Below are positions 6,838-13,936 of a DNA stretch of 32,440 nucleotides, one piece after another (position 1 is the stretch's first letter; every line of letters begins with the position of its first letter). The translations under genes were made by a program, and so were the position numbers. Under the pieces are notes generated by a model. It had not been told where the DNA came from. It saw nothing but the letters and a program-made list of their open reading frames with translations, and did not search any database. The DNA lies in NCBI GenBank assembly GCA_018242255.1, contig JAFECH010000371.1, positions 1 to 32,440 on the forward strand, given 5' to 3'. The stretch comes from Pseudomonadota bacterium (GTDB lineage: Bacteria; Pseudomonadota; Alphaproteobacteria; Rhizobiales; Hyphomicrobiaceae).

Positions 6838-7908
6838 TCAATCGTAGATGTAAGTCACGATGAAGGTGCGATCGGCCTCATTCGAGCCAGCCGGGGGAAT
6901 GGGATAGCTCGTCTGCTTGGCGGCAAAGACGACATCCTGATTGAGCGACGGGTCTTTGGATCCAGCGAGCATTTTGACAAAGATCACGTTGCCGCTGTCG
7001 GACAGAAAAATTCGCACGGTCACGCGCCCGAGGGTATTCGATAGCTGGGGCATCGTTTGCTGTAACGCCCTGATCACCGCCCTCGCGAAAGCATCGTTGA
7101 GGCCGGAGCGCGTGATCCCCGGTGGGCGCTGAAATGCTGCCGCACCACCACCACCGCTAAAACTTGGAGCGAGCGCCTGCGTCGACAAATCGAGCGCCGC
7201 TACTTTCTTCTGCGTCTTTGACGAAGACTTTTTGGCTGCTTTGCTCGTGCTCGGCTTCTTGTTTGCCCGCTTTGTATCTTCTTTCGGCTGCGGTTTCGGT
7301 TTGGGCTCGTTCGCGCTTTGTAGTTTCGACGGATCTTGATCGTCGAGCGAGAAGAGATCCGGCGGTTGGCTGTCCGGGCTCGTATCGTCCTGTTTGGCAA
7401 CCTGATCCGGCTTAGCCGGATCGGAATCCTGCGGCACGTCCGGTTGCGGCGTATCCTGCGGCTGCGGCGTGTCCTGAGCCTGCGGCTCCGGCGGAGGCTG
7501 CTGCGGCTCGGGTGGCTGCGGCTCTTGCTTCGCCTGCTCAGGCTGAGGCGGCGTCGGAGGCTGTTGTTTCTCCGGCGACTGCTGAGGCACCGGCTTTGCT
7601 TTCTGCTCCTGTTGCGTCGGCGCAATCGGTCCCGGCGGCGGCGAGACCTCGTCAGCAACCGTCGCCCGGCTCTTGAGATCTTGTTCCGTTACCAACGACA
7701 CGCTGATTGCATCGTCGGCTCCATTTTCCGCGCCAAGGCGCTTAGCGTCACCGCTACGAACTGCGCTGATCAAAAACGAAGCGTGAAGAAGGAGCGCAAC
7801 CGCCAGCGCGATATAAAAATTGCGCTCACGCTTCGACGCGCCCGCACCCCAAGGTACGAATCCCGCAATGGAAAGACCGGCCGTTTGCCCCACGTTCTCG
7901 GCAGTCAT
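6838..7908 (-). CDS. TonB-like energy transducer protein
   Basis: This 356-residue protein has the TonB layout: a short cytoplasmic N-terminus, one membrane anchor (about 31-50), a long periplasmic spacer of Pro/Gln/Glu repeats (about 88-170), a Lys-rich stretch (about 205-245) and a C-terminal TonB/TolA-type domain (about 270-356) with VTVRIFLSDSGNVIFVKML and a final FIVTYIYD strand. TonB proteins pass proton-motive energy from ExbB-ExbD to outer-membrane receptors. No exbB, exbD or receptor gene is nearby, so the partners and the transported compound are unknown, and a TolA-like role is possible. It is divergent from the DUF72 gene. Start ATG at 7908. Confidence 0.82.
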   Translation of the reverse strand: MTAENVGQTAGLSIAGFVPWGAGASKRERNFYIALAVALLLHASFLISAVRSGDAKRLGAENGADDAISVSLVTEQDLKSRATVADEVSPPPGPIAPTQQEQKAKPVPQQSPEKQQPPTPPQPEQAKQEPQPPEPQQPPPEPQAQDTPQPQDTPQPDVPQDSDPAKPDQVAKQDDTSPDSQPPDLFSLDDQDPSKLQSANEPKPKPQPKEDTKRANKKPSTSKAAKKSSSKTQKKVAALDLSTQALAPSFSGGGGAAAFQRPPGITRSGLNDAFARAVIRALQQTMPQLSNTLGRVTVRIFLSDSGNVIFVKMLAGSKDPSLNQDVVFAAKQTSYPIPPAGSNEADRTFIVTYIYD

Positions 7909-8120
7909 GTGCCTAATGCTGATCCCAACGGCGCAAGATTACAACGCTTGCCCCAAGCGCTGTCACCAATGATAAATGATCGGCGAAAAAACGCCGAGAT
8001 GCCGTGCCCGCGATTATCCGTGCATGCGCCCCGAGGTCGCGGGAAAAACAAGAACTTGCCCACAATTATGGCGATTCGCTGAACACGGCGATTCTGTCCT
8101 CGATATATGGAAGGTCCGCC

Positions 8121-8957
8121 ATGGCACGCAAAGCCGAAACGGCCCGCAGCGGCACGATCCGGGCCGGCATCGGAGGCTGGACATTCGAGCCATGGCGCGG
8201 CGTATTCTATCCCGACGGCTTGGCGCAAGCGAAAGAACTCGAATACGCCAGCCGGCATCTCGCCACGATCGAAGTGAACGGCACATACTATCGGACGCAA
8301 AAACCCTCGACGTTCGCAAACTGGGCCAAAGAAACCCCGCCAGACTTCGTTTTCACACTGAAGGGACCGCGCTATGCCACCAATCGGCGCGTGCTGGCGG
8401 AAGCCGGAGATTCGATCACTCGTTTCATCGATTCCGGCGTCGCTGAACTTGGAGACAAACTCGGGCCGCTGCTTTGGCAATTCGCCCCGACGAAAAAATT
8501 CGATGAAAGCGACTTCGGCGCTTTTCTCGAACTTTTGCCAAGGAAGGTCGGCAAGCGTCCTTTGAAGCACGCTGTCGAAGTGCGGCATCCCTCATTTTGT
8601 ACGCCATCGTTCGTAGCGCTGGCCCGCGAGCACGCGGCCGGCATCGTCTTTGCCGATCACGCGACCTATCCAGCAATTGCCGACGTCACGACTGACTTTG
8701 TTTATGCCCGCCTGCAGACAGGCCAAGACTCGGTGCCCACTGCGTACAAGCCGAAAGCTCTCGCTCAATGGGCGGAACGCGCGAGAATATGGGCCGATGG
8801 CGGCACGCCCGACGACTTGCCGGTCATGGCGCCAAAAGACAAAGCTCCCAAGGTGCCACGCGACGTCTTCGTCTATTTCATTCATGAAGGAAAGATACGA
8901 GCCCCTGCTGCCGCGATGGCATTTCAGAAGCGCGTGACACCCGCTGGCAAGTCCTGA
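8121..8957 (+). CDS. DUF72 (YecE-like) family protein
   Basis: This 278-residue protein belongs to the DUF72/YecE family, which forms a TIM barrel; the biochemical role is not established. Family marks are AGIGGWTFEPWRGVFYP near the N-terminus, the EVNGTYYRTQKPSTFANWA segment, PLLWQFAP in the middle, HAVEVRHPSF and the C-terminal VFVYFIHEGK..APAAA stretch. Length fits the family. The start is the ATG at 8121 with GGAAGG about 8 bases upstream; an upstream in-frame start at 8004 would add 39 residues of unrelated sequence. It faces msrB across a short hairpin. Confidence 0.88.
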   Translation: MARKAETARSGTIRAGIGGWTFEPWRGVFYPDGLAQAKELEYASRHLATIEVNGTYYRTQKPSTFANWAKETPPDFVFTLKGPRYATNRRVLAEAGDSITRFIDSGVAELGDKLGPLLWQFAPTKKFDESDFGAFLELLPRKVGKRPLKHAVEVRHPSFCTPSFVALAREHAAGIVFADHATYPAIADVTTDFVYARLQTGQDSVPTAYKPKALAQWAERARIWADGGTPDDLPVMAPKDKAPKVPRDVFVYFIHEGKIRAPAAAMAFQKRVTPAGKS

Positions 8958-8960
8958 CAC

Positions 8961-8983
8961 AACGGCCCGGCACCCGAGCCGTT
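8961..8983. terminator. Hairpin between convergent genes
   Basis: AACGGC-c-CGG-cac-CCG-a-GCCGTT forms a stem with one mismatch between the convergent DUF72 and msrB genes. The T-run is weak on both strands, so it is a possible bidirectional terminator or mRNA end stabiliser. Confidence 0.45.
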
Positions 8984-8996
8984 TGGTGGAAACCCG

Positions 8997-9413
8997 CTAC
9001 TTGCCTTCAGTTTTGCCCGCCTCATCATCGACATTGAGGCAGACTGAATTGATGCAATATCGCTTGCCGCTGTCCGTCGGGCCATCGTCGAAAACGTGGC
9101 CGAGGTGCGAACCGCACCGCGCACACGTGATCTCGGTTCGCACCATGCCGTGAGACGTGTCGCTATGATATTCGACAGCGCCAGGCAGTGCCTCGTCGAA
9201 GGATGGCCAGCCTGAACCGGAATCGAACTTGGCATCGGAAGAAAACAGCGGATTGCCGCAAGCCGCGCAGGTGAACGTGCCGTCGATCTCGGAATGCAGG
9301 TGCTCGCCGGTAAAGGGTGGTTCGGTGCCCTTCTCGCGCAAGATCCGGTACTGCTCTGGCGTTAGGAGTTTCCGCCACTCGGCCTCGTCTGCCGGCATCG
9401 ATTTTTTATCCAT
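8997..9413 (-). CDS. msrB: Peptide-methionine (R)-S-oxide reductase
   Basis: MsrB reduces the R form of methionine sulphoxide in oxidised proteins, using thioredoxin. The 138-residue protein has the zinc site CAAC (C49, C52) and CARC (C97, C100), the GSGWPSF motif (66-72), GHVFDDGP (105-112) and RYCINS with catalytic C120. The usual internal resolving Cys is not seen in FDSGSGW, as in many MsrBs that use another route. There is no signal peptide, so it is cytoplasmic. I start at ATG 9413 because the family sequence begins at once; the ribosome site is poor. The small exported protein gene upstream on the same strand ends 44 bases away, so read-through is possible. Confidence 0.93.
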   Translation of the reverse strand: MDKKSMPADEAEWRKLLTPEQYRILREKGTEPPFTGEHLHSEIDGTFTCAACGNPLFSSDAKFDSGSGWPSFDEALPGAVEYHSDTSHGMVRTEITCARCGSHLGHVFDDGPTDSGKRYCINSVCLNVDDEAGKTEGK

Positions 9414-9457
9414 GCCGCATATATCGGCCAACTGCGGCCGCCCTTCAAGAGCGTGGC

Positions 9458-9724
9458 TCAGTCGTAATAGCGATCGCGATACCGGTCTCGCCACCACAGT
9501 CGTCGAAGATCGATCCTACGCGGAGGCGGCGGCCCGTACTGCGGATAAAAGCCGCTCGGGGCACCGTAGCGCCTCAACTGCTCCATGTCGTATCGGCTGG
9601 CAACGCCGGCGCGGTACATCGCGCGCGCATGCTCTACATCGAAGATCGACTGCGCCTTCGCTTCGGTCGCGACGAATGCCAACGGCGACAGAGCGATAAG
9701 AGCAGCACGCACAATCGGTTTCAT
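9458..9724 (-). CDS. Small exported basic protein, Tyr/Arg-rich tail
   Basis: The ATG at 9724 opens an 88-residue protein with a clear signal peptide ([17 protein letters not shown]..., cleavage near EAKA-QS at 24). The mature part has a helical segment ([26 protein letters not shown]), a PPPPRR stretch and a strongly basic aromatic tail ([12 protein letters not shown]). AGGAG lies about 12 bases upstream with GAAG closer. No family is recognised. It is upstream of msrB on the same strand. Its Arg/Tyr-rich end resembles those of other small secreted Hyphomicrobiales proteins. Confidence 0.65.
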   Translation of the reverse strand: MKPIVRAALIALSPLAFVATEAKAQSIFDVEHARAMYRAGVASRYDMEQLRRYGAPSGFYPQYGPPPPRRIDLRRLWWRDRYRDRYYD

Positions 9725-10168
9725 GTGACTTCTACATGCTCCTGCGGTCGGCAGCGAACACCGCCGACCCGTTAAAATCATTTGGGCACAACGGCCTGTC
9801 GTATCAATAACTCGAACAGGTGTGGGCGCGATACCTGCGGCTGCAGTCGCGGTAAAGATAATCCGAATAGTAGTATTCATTGTAATAATGGTCGTCATAA
9901 TACGGATAATAGCCGCCACGACAGGGCTCCCTGCCAAGCAGGCCCTGCCTCAGCCCCCACCGCGCCAATACCCACCATGCCGGTGGCCCCATTCGCAGTG
10001 GCCGGGAAAAGCTCGCTTCATTGACAAGTGCTGCTATGGCGAACAATGGCCATGCGCCTCGCCCCTGCCACGTTGCCGATGCGAATCTGATAGAAAGGGA
10101 GAATAAATCCGGGGCTCCGTGGCGATCGCCGTGCCCCCCTTCGCCTTTAAGCAATACGGGAGCAAACC
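9725..10168. other. Region with only a degraded or doubtful small gene
   Basis: No intact well-supported gene lies in these 444 bases. The minus-strand frame ending at 9804 has a Tyr-rich, gene-like C-terminal part and is listed as a probable frameshifted gene. The right end (10158-10162 GGGAG) belongs to the next gene's ribosome site. Confidence 0.55.
9804..10046 (-). pseudogene. Probable frameshifted gene for a small secreted Tyr/Gly-rich protein
   Basis: On the minus strand the C-terminal end reads RGGYYPYYDDHYYNEYYY and ends in two-Cys SRRYRAHTCSSY with a stop at 9804. This is the composition of small secreted Gly/Tyr-rich proteins of the Hyphomicrobiales. The middle in the same frame (GPPAWWVLARWGLRQG) is unlike such proteins, while the next frame there reads GHCEWGHRHGGYWRGGG, which is just what the family looks like, then hits a stop. 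The N-terminal LFAIAALV, a signal-peptide-like core, is back in the first frame. Two compensating frame changes would explain this. One continuous frame does stay open, so a functional odd protein remains possible. Confidence 0.4.
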
Positions 10169-10453
10169 ATGTCGGACCGGACACAACTCGCCATTGGCCG
10201 CAATTCCATATCCGTACCTCGGCTGACCAAGCGGCTGGTCGAAGCCGTCATCGCCACCGCTTTGACGTCGCTCGTCGCGTTCGTGGTTCTCGTCCTCAAT
10301 AACGTCCTGACAAACCGCGGTGGATGGATCGAAGGCTTCAACGTGTGGCAGTCGTTCATGCGCCAGCCTGCCATTCTCGGCACTATGCTGCTGACGTCAC
10401 TGGTGACAGTGCTGTTTCTGTCCTGGCAGCGCGAGCGTGAAATGAAGCGCTGA
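10169..10453 (+). CDS. Small two-helix membrane protein, 94 aa
   Basis: The ATG at 10169 follows GGGAG by six bases. Residues 1-23 are polar and basic; two hydrophobic segments follow (about 24-47 and 69-86), with a loop of about 20 residues (NRGGWIEGFNVWQSFMRQ) between them and a basic end (WQREREMKR). By the positive-inside rule both ends are cytoplasmic and the loop periplasmic. No family is recognised. It converges on the next gene across a strong hairpin. Confidence 0.65.
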   Translation: MSDRTQLAIGRNSISVPRLTKRLVEAVIATALTSLVAFVVLVLNNVLTNRGGWIEGFNVWQSFMRQPAILGTMLLTSLVTVLFLSWQREREMKR

Positions 10454-10482
10454 GACTGGCGGACACGTTCTCCGAAATGAAA

Positions 10483-10508
10483 AACGGCGAGATGAAAATC
10501 TCGCCGTT
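10483..10508. terminator. Bidirectional hairpin terminator
   Basis: A perfect 11-base stem, AACGGCGAGAT-GAAA-ATCTCGCCGTT, lies 29 bases after the plus-strand gene and 26 bases after the stop of the minus-strand gene. On the minus strand it is followed by TTTCATTTC, so it mainly ends that transcript; the position suits both. Confidence 0.72.
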
Positions 10509-10534
10509 GTCATGTCTGGTCCTGGATGCCGATT

Positions 10535-10954
10535 TTACTTCTTCAGAGCGGCATTACACTGGCTGTAGTACCCGCCGCCCTTTTGAATCCACTTGAGGCC
10601 GCCATTGCCGCCAGTTGCCTTATTGGCCTTGTATTGATCGAGGCAGGTGTGCATCCGAGCCCGCCCGGCGCTTTCCTTGGCGTACTTCGTGTCGACCATT
10701 TTCGGGAAGACGGCGCCGGAAGCGGCTTTCGCCGTCTCAACCTTCGCAGCCGGCTTCTCTTCCGTCGCAGCTGCAGCCCCAGCGCATTCCTTCTTGCGGA
10801 AATCGGCCCACGTCTCGCCATTCAGCGTGCCGGCGGACTTTGCAGCCTGATATTTCACGCTGCATTCTTTGGTCGAAAGAGCGAAGCTCGGGCCGGCGCC
10901 GATGACAGCAAGAGCGGCAAACGCAGCGGCGTATAAAGGGATGCGTGAGGTCAT
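10535..10954 (-). CDS. Exported protein with two Cys-paired repeats
   Basis: This 139-residue protein has a signal peptide (cleavage near SFA-LS at 25). The mature chain has two similar units: C31 to C57 (C-x3-Y-x-A-x-K ... TLNGETW ... KKEC) and C104 to C133 (C-x3-Y-x-A-x-K ... KW ... SQC), joined by an Ala/Lys/Glu linker. Each unit probably holds one disulphide. Similar KYQAAKxAGTLNG units occur in uncharacterised periplasmic proteins of Methylobacterium and Bradyrhizobium relatives, as far as I recall; no function is known. The start ATG at 10954 has TAGGAGAG about 9 bases upstream. Confidence 0.75.
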   Translation of the reverse strand: MTSRIPLYAAAFAALAVIGAGPSFALSTKECSVKYQAAKSAGTLNGETWADFRKKECAGAAAATEEKPAAKVETAKAASGAVFPKMVDTKYAKESAGRARMHTCLDQYKANKATGGNGGLKWIQKGGGYYSQCNAALKK

Positions 10955-11255
10955 ATGATGTCTCTCTCCTAGGGGATGGCGCACGGGCAAGCTTCAAGCC
11001 ATAACAGGAATGATACCGCCGCCAGCCGGCAAGCTCAAAGACAGACTAGCGCCTTCGATCGCCAATTGCGCAGACAGGGTATATGAGGTTGAAGGATTTG
11101 CTGAAATGCAAATCGTTTCGACTTACAAAAAAGTATATGCGTTTACGGCAATCTTACCCATCGTCGGCCGCGCGGGCCCGGTCCGGCACCATCTGCACCC
11201 GGCGTAATTCGACGATAGGTTGCCTGCGCAATCAAATTGACTCAGGAGGACCCCG
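10955..11255. other. Divergent intergenic region, no gene seen
   Basis: These 301 bases separate two divergent genes for exported Cys-containing proteins. Short open frames at 11010-11207 and 11083-11265 lack ribosome sites and recognisable products. The right end carries the AGGAGG of the next gene. No EcfG, sigma-54 or strong palindromic site was found. Confidence 0.55.
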
Positions 11256-11705
11256 ATGGGCTTGAGGCGGCCGAAAAGCCTGTCCAGGTTGCTTCCGCTG
11301 GTCTTGGCAGCAGTTCTGGCCAACTCCAACACCGCCACAGCGGCCGATCCGCCCAAGGATCTTCTGACGACCACCCGCGCAGCCATCGCCGCCACCAACC
11401 TGACGCCATACGACATCGGTTCCCGCTATGCCCAGGCCCGAGGCGCGTCCGAAACCTGCGCCGGCGGCAAAATGACAGACAAGGCGGCCGTTCTGCCATC
11501 CGTTTACAGCGGCGCTGAACTCGACGTCTTCAACGCCCAGGAAAAGAAGATTTACGACGCATGGATGCGCGCCAAGCACTGCTCTCAAGACGACCCGTCG
11601 AACCAATGCAAACTGGTAATCGATGAAAGCTGCGCGGCTGCAATCTCAGAAATCGGCCCATCCGGATCGGCCTTGCCTGGCCTGTTCGAAATCAATCGCC
11701 CCTAG
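11256..11705 (+). CDS. Exported protein with four cysteines
   Basis: A strong ribosome site (TCAGGAGGAC) precedes the ATG at 11256. The 149-residue protein has a signal peptide with a basic N-terminus (MGLRRPKS) and cleavage near TATA-AD at 29-30. The mature chain has cysteines at 68, 109, 118 and 126, probably two disulphides, and a helical middle (AQEKKIYDAWMRAKHC). No known domain is recognised. Its stop lies three bases from the stop of the convergent membrane protein gene. Confidence 0.72.
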   Translation: MGLRRPKSLSRLLPLVLAAVLANSNTATAADPPKDLLTTTRAAIAATNLTPYDIGSRYAQARGASETCAGGKMTDKAAVLPSVYSGAELDVFNAQEKKIYDAWMRAKHCSQDDPSNQCKLVIDESCAAAISEIGPSGSALPGLFEINRP

Positions 11706-11708
11706 CGG

Positions 11709-12017
11709 CTAACCAACCGCATCGCGATCCCGCTGCCACGACCGCACCAGCAGCGCAAAGGCTTCGATCACGCCCCAGAGGATCAGCGCTGCCGTCAGGA
11801 TCAGAAACGCAACCTGCCCGAGGCTCGCGGTTAGCAACAGATCGGTGAGTAACGGACCGAAGTCCATGCCATGTGCGGCGCACGGCTCCATGGCAGCATC
11901 GTTGATCTCGCAGCCGAGCGCCGAAGCCAAAAGCGCTGCCGCCGCAATTCCCGAAAACGGCGCAAGGGCGAGCACAATGGAAAATGCGATCATGAACGAA
12001 CGAAAGCGAAGCAGCAC
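11709..12017 (-). CDS. Small membrane protein with periplasmic Cys pair
   Basis: The 102-residue protein has two long hydrophobic segments (about 9-35 and 58-91) with a short loop holding C36 and C46, which could pair outside the membrane, and a basic end (RSWQRDRDAVG). I start at GTG 12017 because AGGATGG lies about 7 bases upstream; the ATG at 11993 would lack a ribosome site. No family is recognised. It is convergent with, and almost touches, the preceding gene. Confidence 0.62.
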   Translation of the reverse strand: MLLRFRSFMIAFSIVLALAPFSGIAAAALLASALGCEINDAAMEPCAAHGMDFGPLLTDLLLTASLGQVAFLILTAALILWGVIEAFALLVRSWQRDRDAVG

Positions 12018-12212
12018 GCAGCCATCCTGAATATCGCCTGAATAAATTGACGGAACAGGTCGTCATAATCAGCTAGACAAACTCCTGCAGCGTTGGGCAA
12101 TGACTTCCGGAAAACTGGTTAATGCTTGGCCTGTTTACGAGCATCACCAATCCTATTGATCATTCGAGCAACGCCCCTTAATGGCCGTCTCAGACGAAAA
12201 GGAGCGTAACGG

Positions 12213-12623
12213 ATGGCCGACCTTTCGCAGTTGCGCGCCGGACTAAGCGGCACGGCAACCATGCTTGTAACCGACGAGCGCCTCGCCACGCGTGTCGGCA
12301 GCGGGAATGTGCCTGTATTCGCGAGCCCAATGCTGATCGCCGCAGTCGAAGCGGCGGCCGTCGATTGCCTCGAAGGCTTCATGCCGCAAGATCACGAAAG
12401 CCTTGGCGTGCATCTTGATGTGGCGCACACGTCGCCGACCCCAATCGGACTGACAGTAATCGCGACCGCAACCGTCAAATCTGTCGATGGCCGAAAAATC
12501 ACATTCGACGTTTCGGCTACCGATGGAGTTGATCGGATAGGATCGGGGACACACACCCGGATTATCGTTGACACCGCTCGCTTCATGGCGCGCATTGCCG
12601 CAAAATCCGCATCGCGACCGTAG
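12213..12623 (+). CDS. FlK-like hotdog thioesterase
   Basis: This 136-residue protein matches the fluoroacetyl-CoA thioesterase-like (FlK) hotdog family, which cleaves acyl-CoA thioesters. The pattern VGSGNVPVFASPMLIAAVEAAAV, then LGVHLDVAHTSPTPIG and the C-terminal IGSGTHTRIIVD is characteristic. The FlK catalytic set Thr-Glu-His corresponds to S38, E46 and H67 here, so Ser replaces Thr. Fluoroacetate use is not implied; most relatives act on unknown small acyl-CoAs. The ATG has AAGGAG at about 8 bases. The eipA gene follows 74 bases later on the same strand. Confidence 0.82.
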   Translation: MADLSQLRAGLSGTATMLVTDERLATRVGSGNVPVFASPMLIAAVEAAAVDCLEGFMPQDHESLGVHLDVAHTSPTPIGLTVIATATVKSVDGRKITFDVSATDGVDRIGSGTHTRIIVDTARFMARIAAKSASRP

Positions 12624-12697
12624 CAAAGGCTTCTGCTCGTTTGCGCACAGACCGACGATCGCCCGGCCCTGGCGACTCACAATGGAGCTGCAAAGCC

Positions 12698-13873
12698 ATG
12701 CGATCGATGCTTGCATTCCTTGCCGTGATGGCAGTGCTTCTCACGAATGCGCCAAGCGCCCTGGCCGCGACGTGTACGGCAAATGATTTTGCGGCGGCAG
12801 TCGATCAGTCGGGCGCCAGCCTTCGAACGCTAACGCTCGAAGTGCAGCCAAAGCTGCAGGAGCGCCTCAAGCGCTATCAGCAGGCGTTGCAGTTGCCGGA
12901 AACTGACGACGAGAATCAGGCTCTCAACGCTATCGATGACCCAAAGCTCGAAGAGTTCGACAAAAAGAGCAGCCAACTTCTACTCACCGTCGATTCTCTC
13001 GGCCGCATACCCGACGGCGAAGAACCGGACTGCGCCAAGCTTGAAGAGCTGAAAATGGCCGCGGCGGAGCTCAATACCGTTATCAAGGCGAAGTCAGACT
13101 ACATGCTGAAGCGTCTCGACGAGAAGATCGCAGCGGCGAAGCGCAACGCTCCGCCAACTGCAACAGCCCTGCCCGCCGCCCCCGCTCCCGCGACCCCTCC
13201 AGCGACTTCCGCCGAAAAGAAACCGTCGGCGCCTAACGTTGCGACGACGAAGAAGCCAGCCGTCAAAGCCAAGCCGAGCACATCACAAGGCTGGGCCACG
13301 CGCACGAAACCTGACGACGCCACGTCTCCGCCCGCCGTTGCAATGCGAGAGCCGGCGCCGATTCCAGATCTGCCGCCGCCGGAAGAGGAAGGCTATTCGA
13401 TCGAAGAAATCCGCGATGTCACGCGCGGCTTCTTCGGATCCATTTCAACGAACCTCGCGGCCGTTATCGAACATGCTTTCAGACAGTCAGGCCGACCGAC
13501 GGCCTACGTCCTCGGCGTGGAAGGCGGTGGCGCGTTTCTCGCAGGTCTTCGCTTTGGCAAAGGCACCTTGTTCATGCGTTCAGAGCCCGGAACGCGAGAG
13601 GTCTATTGGCACGGTCCTTCGGTTGGCACCGATCTAGGCGCCTCCGGCTCGCGTACGCTTTTCCTCATCTACCGAATGGACAAGCCGAGCGATATCTATC
13701 GGAATTTCACCGGCATCGACGGATCGGCGTATTTTGTCGGCGGCGTTGGAGTGACTTTGCTAAAAGGCGGCCCCGTTATTATGGCGCCCATTCGTTCAGG
13801 CGTGGGTATGCGTTTGGGCGCAAACATCGGCTACCTTCGGTTCACCGAGCAACCAACATGGAACCCGTTCTGA
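12698..13873 (+). CDS. eipA: EipA/DUF1134 envelope protein with extra N-terminal region
   Basis: The C-terminal part (about 232-391) is DUF1134, the family of Brucella EipA, a periplasmic small beta-barrel protein needed for envelope integrity. Marks include IEEIRDVTRGFFG, VLGVEGGGAFLAGLRFGKG and the end MRLGANIGYLRFT. A signal peptide (1-23, cleavage ALA-AT) exports it. Between them lie a helical region of about 125 residues (24-150, with C26 and C112) and an Ala/Pro/Lys linker (151-230). Known EipA proteins are about half this length, so the helical part is an addition. The start is ATG 12698; GGAG lies rather far upstream (12 bases), and a longer reading from 12641 lacks a signal peptide. 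Confidence 0.85.
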   Translation: MRSMLAFLAVMAVLLTNAPSALAATCTANDFAAAVDQSGASLRTLTLEVQPKLQERLKRYQQALQLPETDDENQALNAIDDPKLEEFDKKSSQLLLTVDSLGRIPDGEEPDCAKLEELKMAAAELNTVIKAKSDYMLKRLDEKIAAAKRNAPPTATALPAAPAPATPPATSAEKKPSAPNVATTKKPAVKAKPSTSQGWATRTKPDDATSPPAVAMREPAPIPDLPPPEEEGYSIEEIRDVTRGFFGSISTNLAAVIEHAFRQSGRPTAYVLGVEGGGAFLAGLRFGKGTLFMRSEPGTREVYWHGPSVGTDLGASGSRTLFLIYRMDKPSDIYRNFTGIDGSAYFVGGVGVTLLKGGPVIMAPIRSGVGMRLGANIGYLRFTEQPTWNPF

Positions 13874-13884
13874 TTGCCAACAGC

Positions 13885-13914
13885 AAAAAGGCCCGCAAAT
13901 CGCGGGCCTTTTTT
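13885..13914. terminator. Bidirectional intrinsic terminator
   Basis: GGCCCGC-AAATC-GCGGGCC (13890-13908) is flanked by AAAAA on the left and TTTTTT on the right, a textbook Rho-independent terminator readable on both strands. It serves eipA and the convergent L,D-transpeptidase gene. Confidence 0.92.
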
Positions 13915-13936
13915 AATTCAAGCGAGGCTTGGCGTA

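Noticed and set aside
7980-7997. Hairpin TCGGCG-AAAAAA-CGCCGA between the divergent TonB-like and DUF72 genes.
   Set aside because: It is not after a gene end, so not a terminator, and there is nothing else to link it to a regulator.
7200-8082. Long open frames overlapping the TonB-like gene: an Arg/Leu-rich one on the plus strand (7336-8082) and an Arg/Ser-rich one on the minus strand (7200-7658).
   Set aside because: They are mirror products of the Pro/Gln/Lys codons in the TonB spacer; composition is extreme, there is no ribosome site and no family mark.
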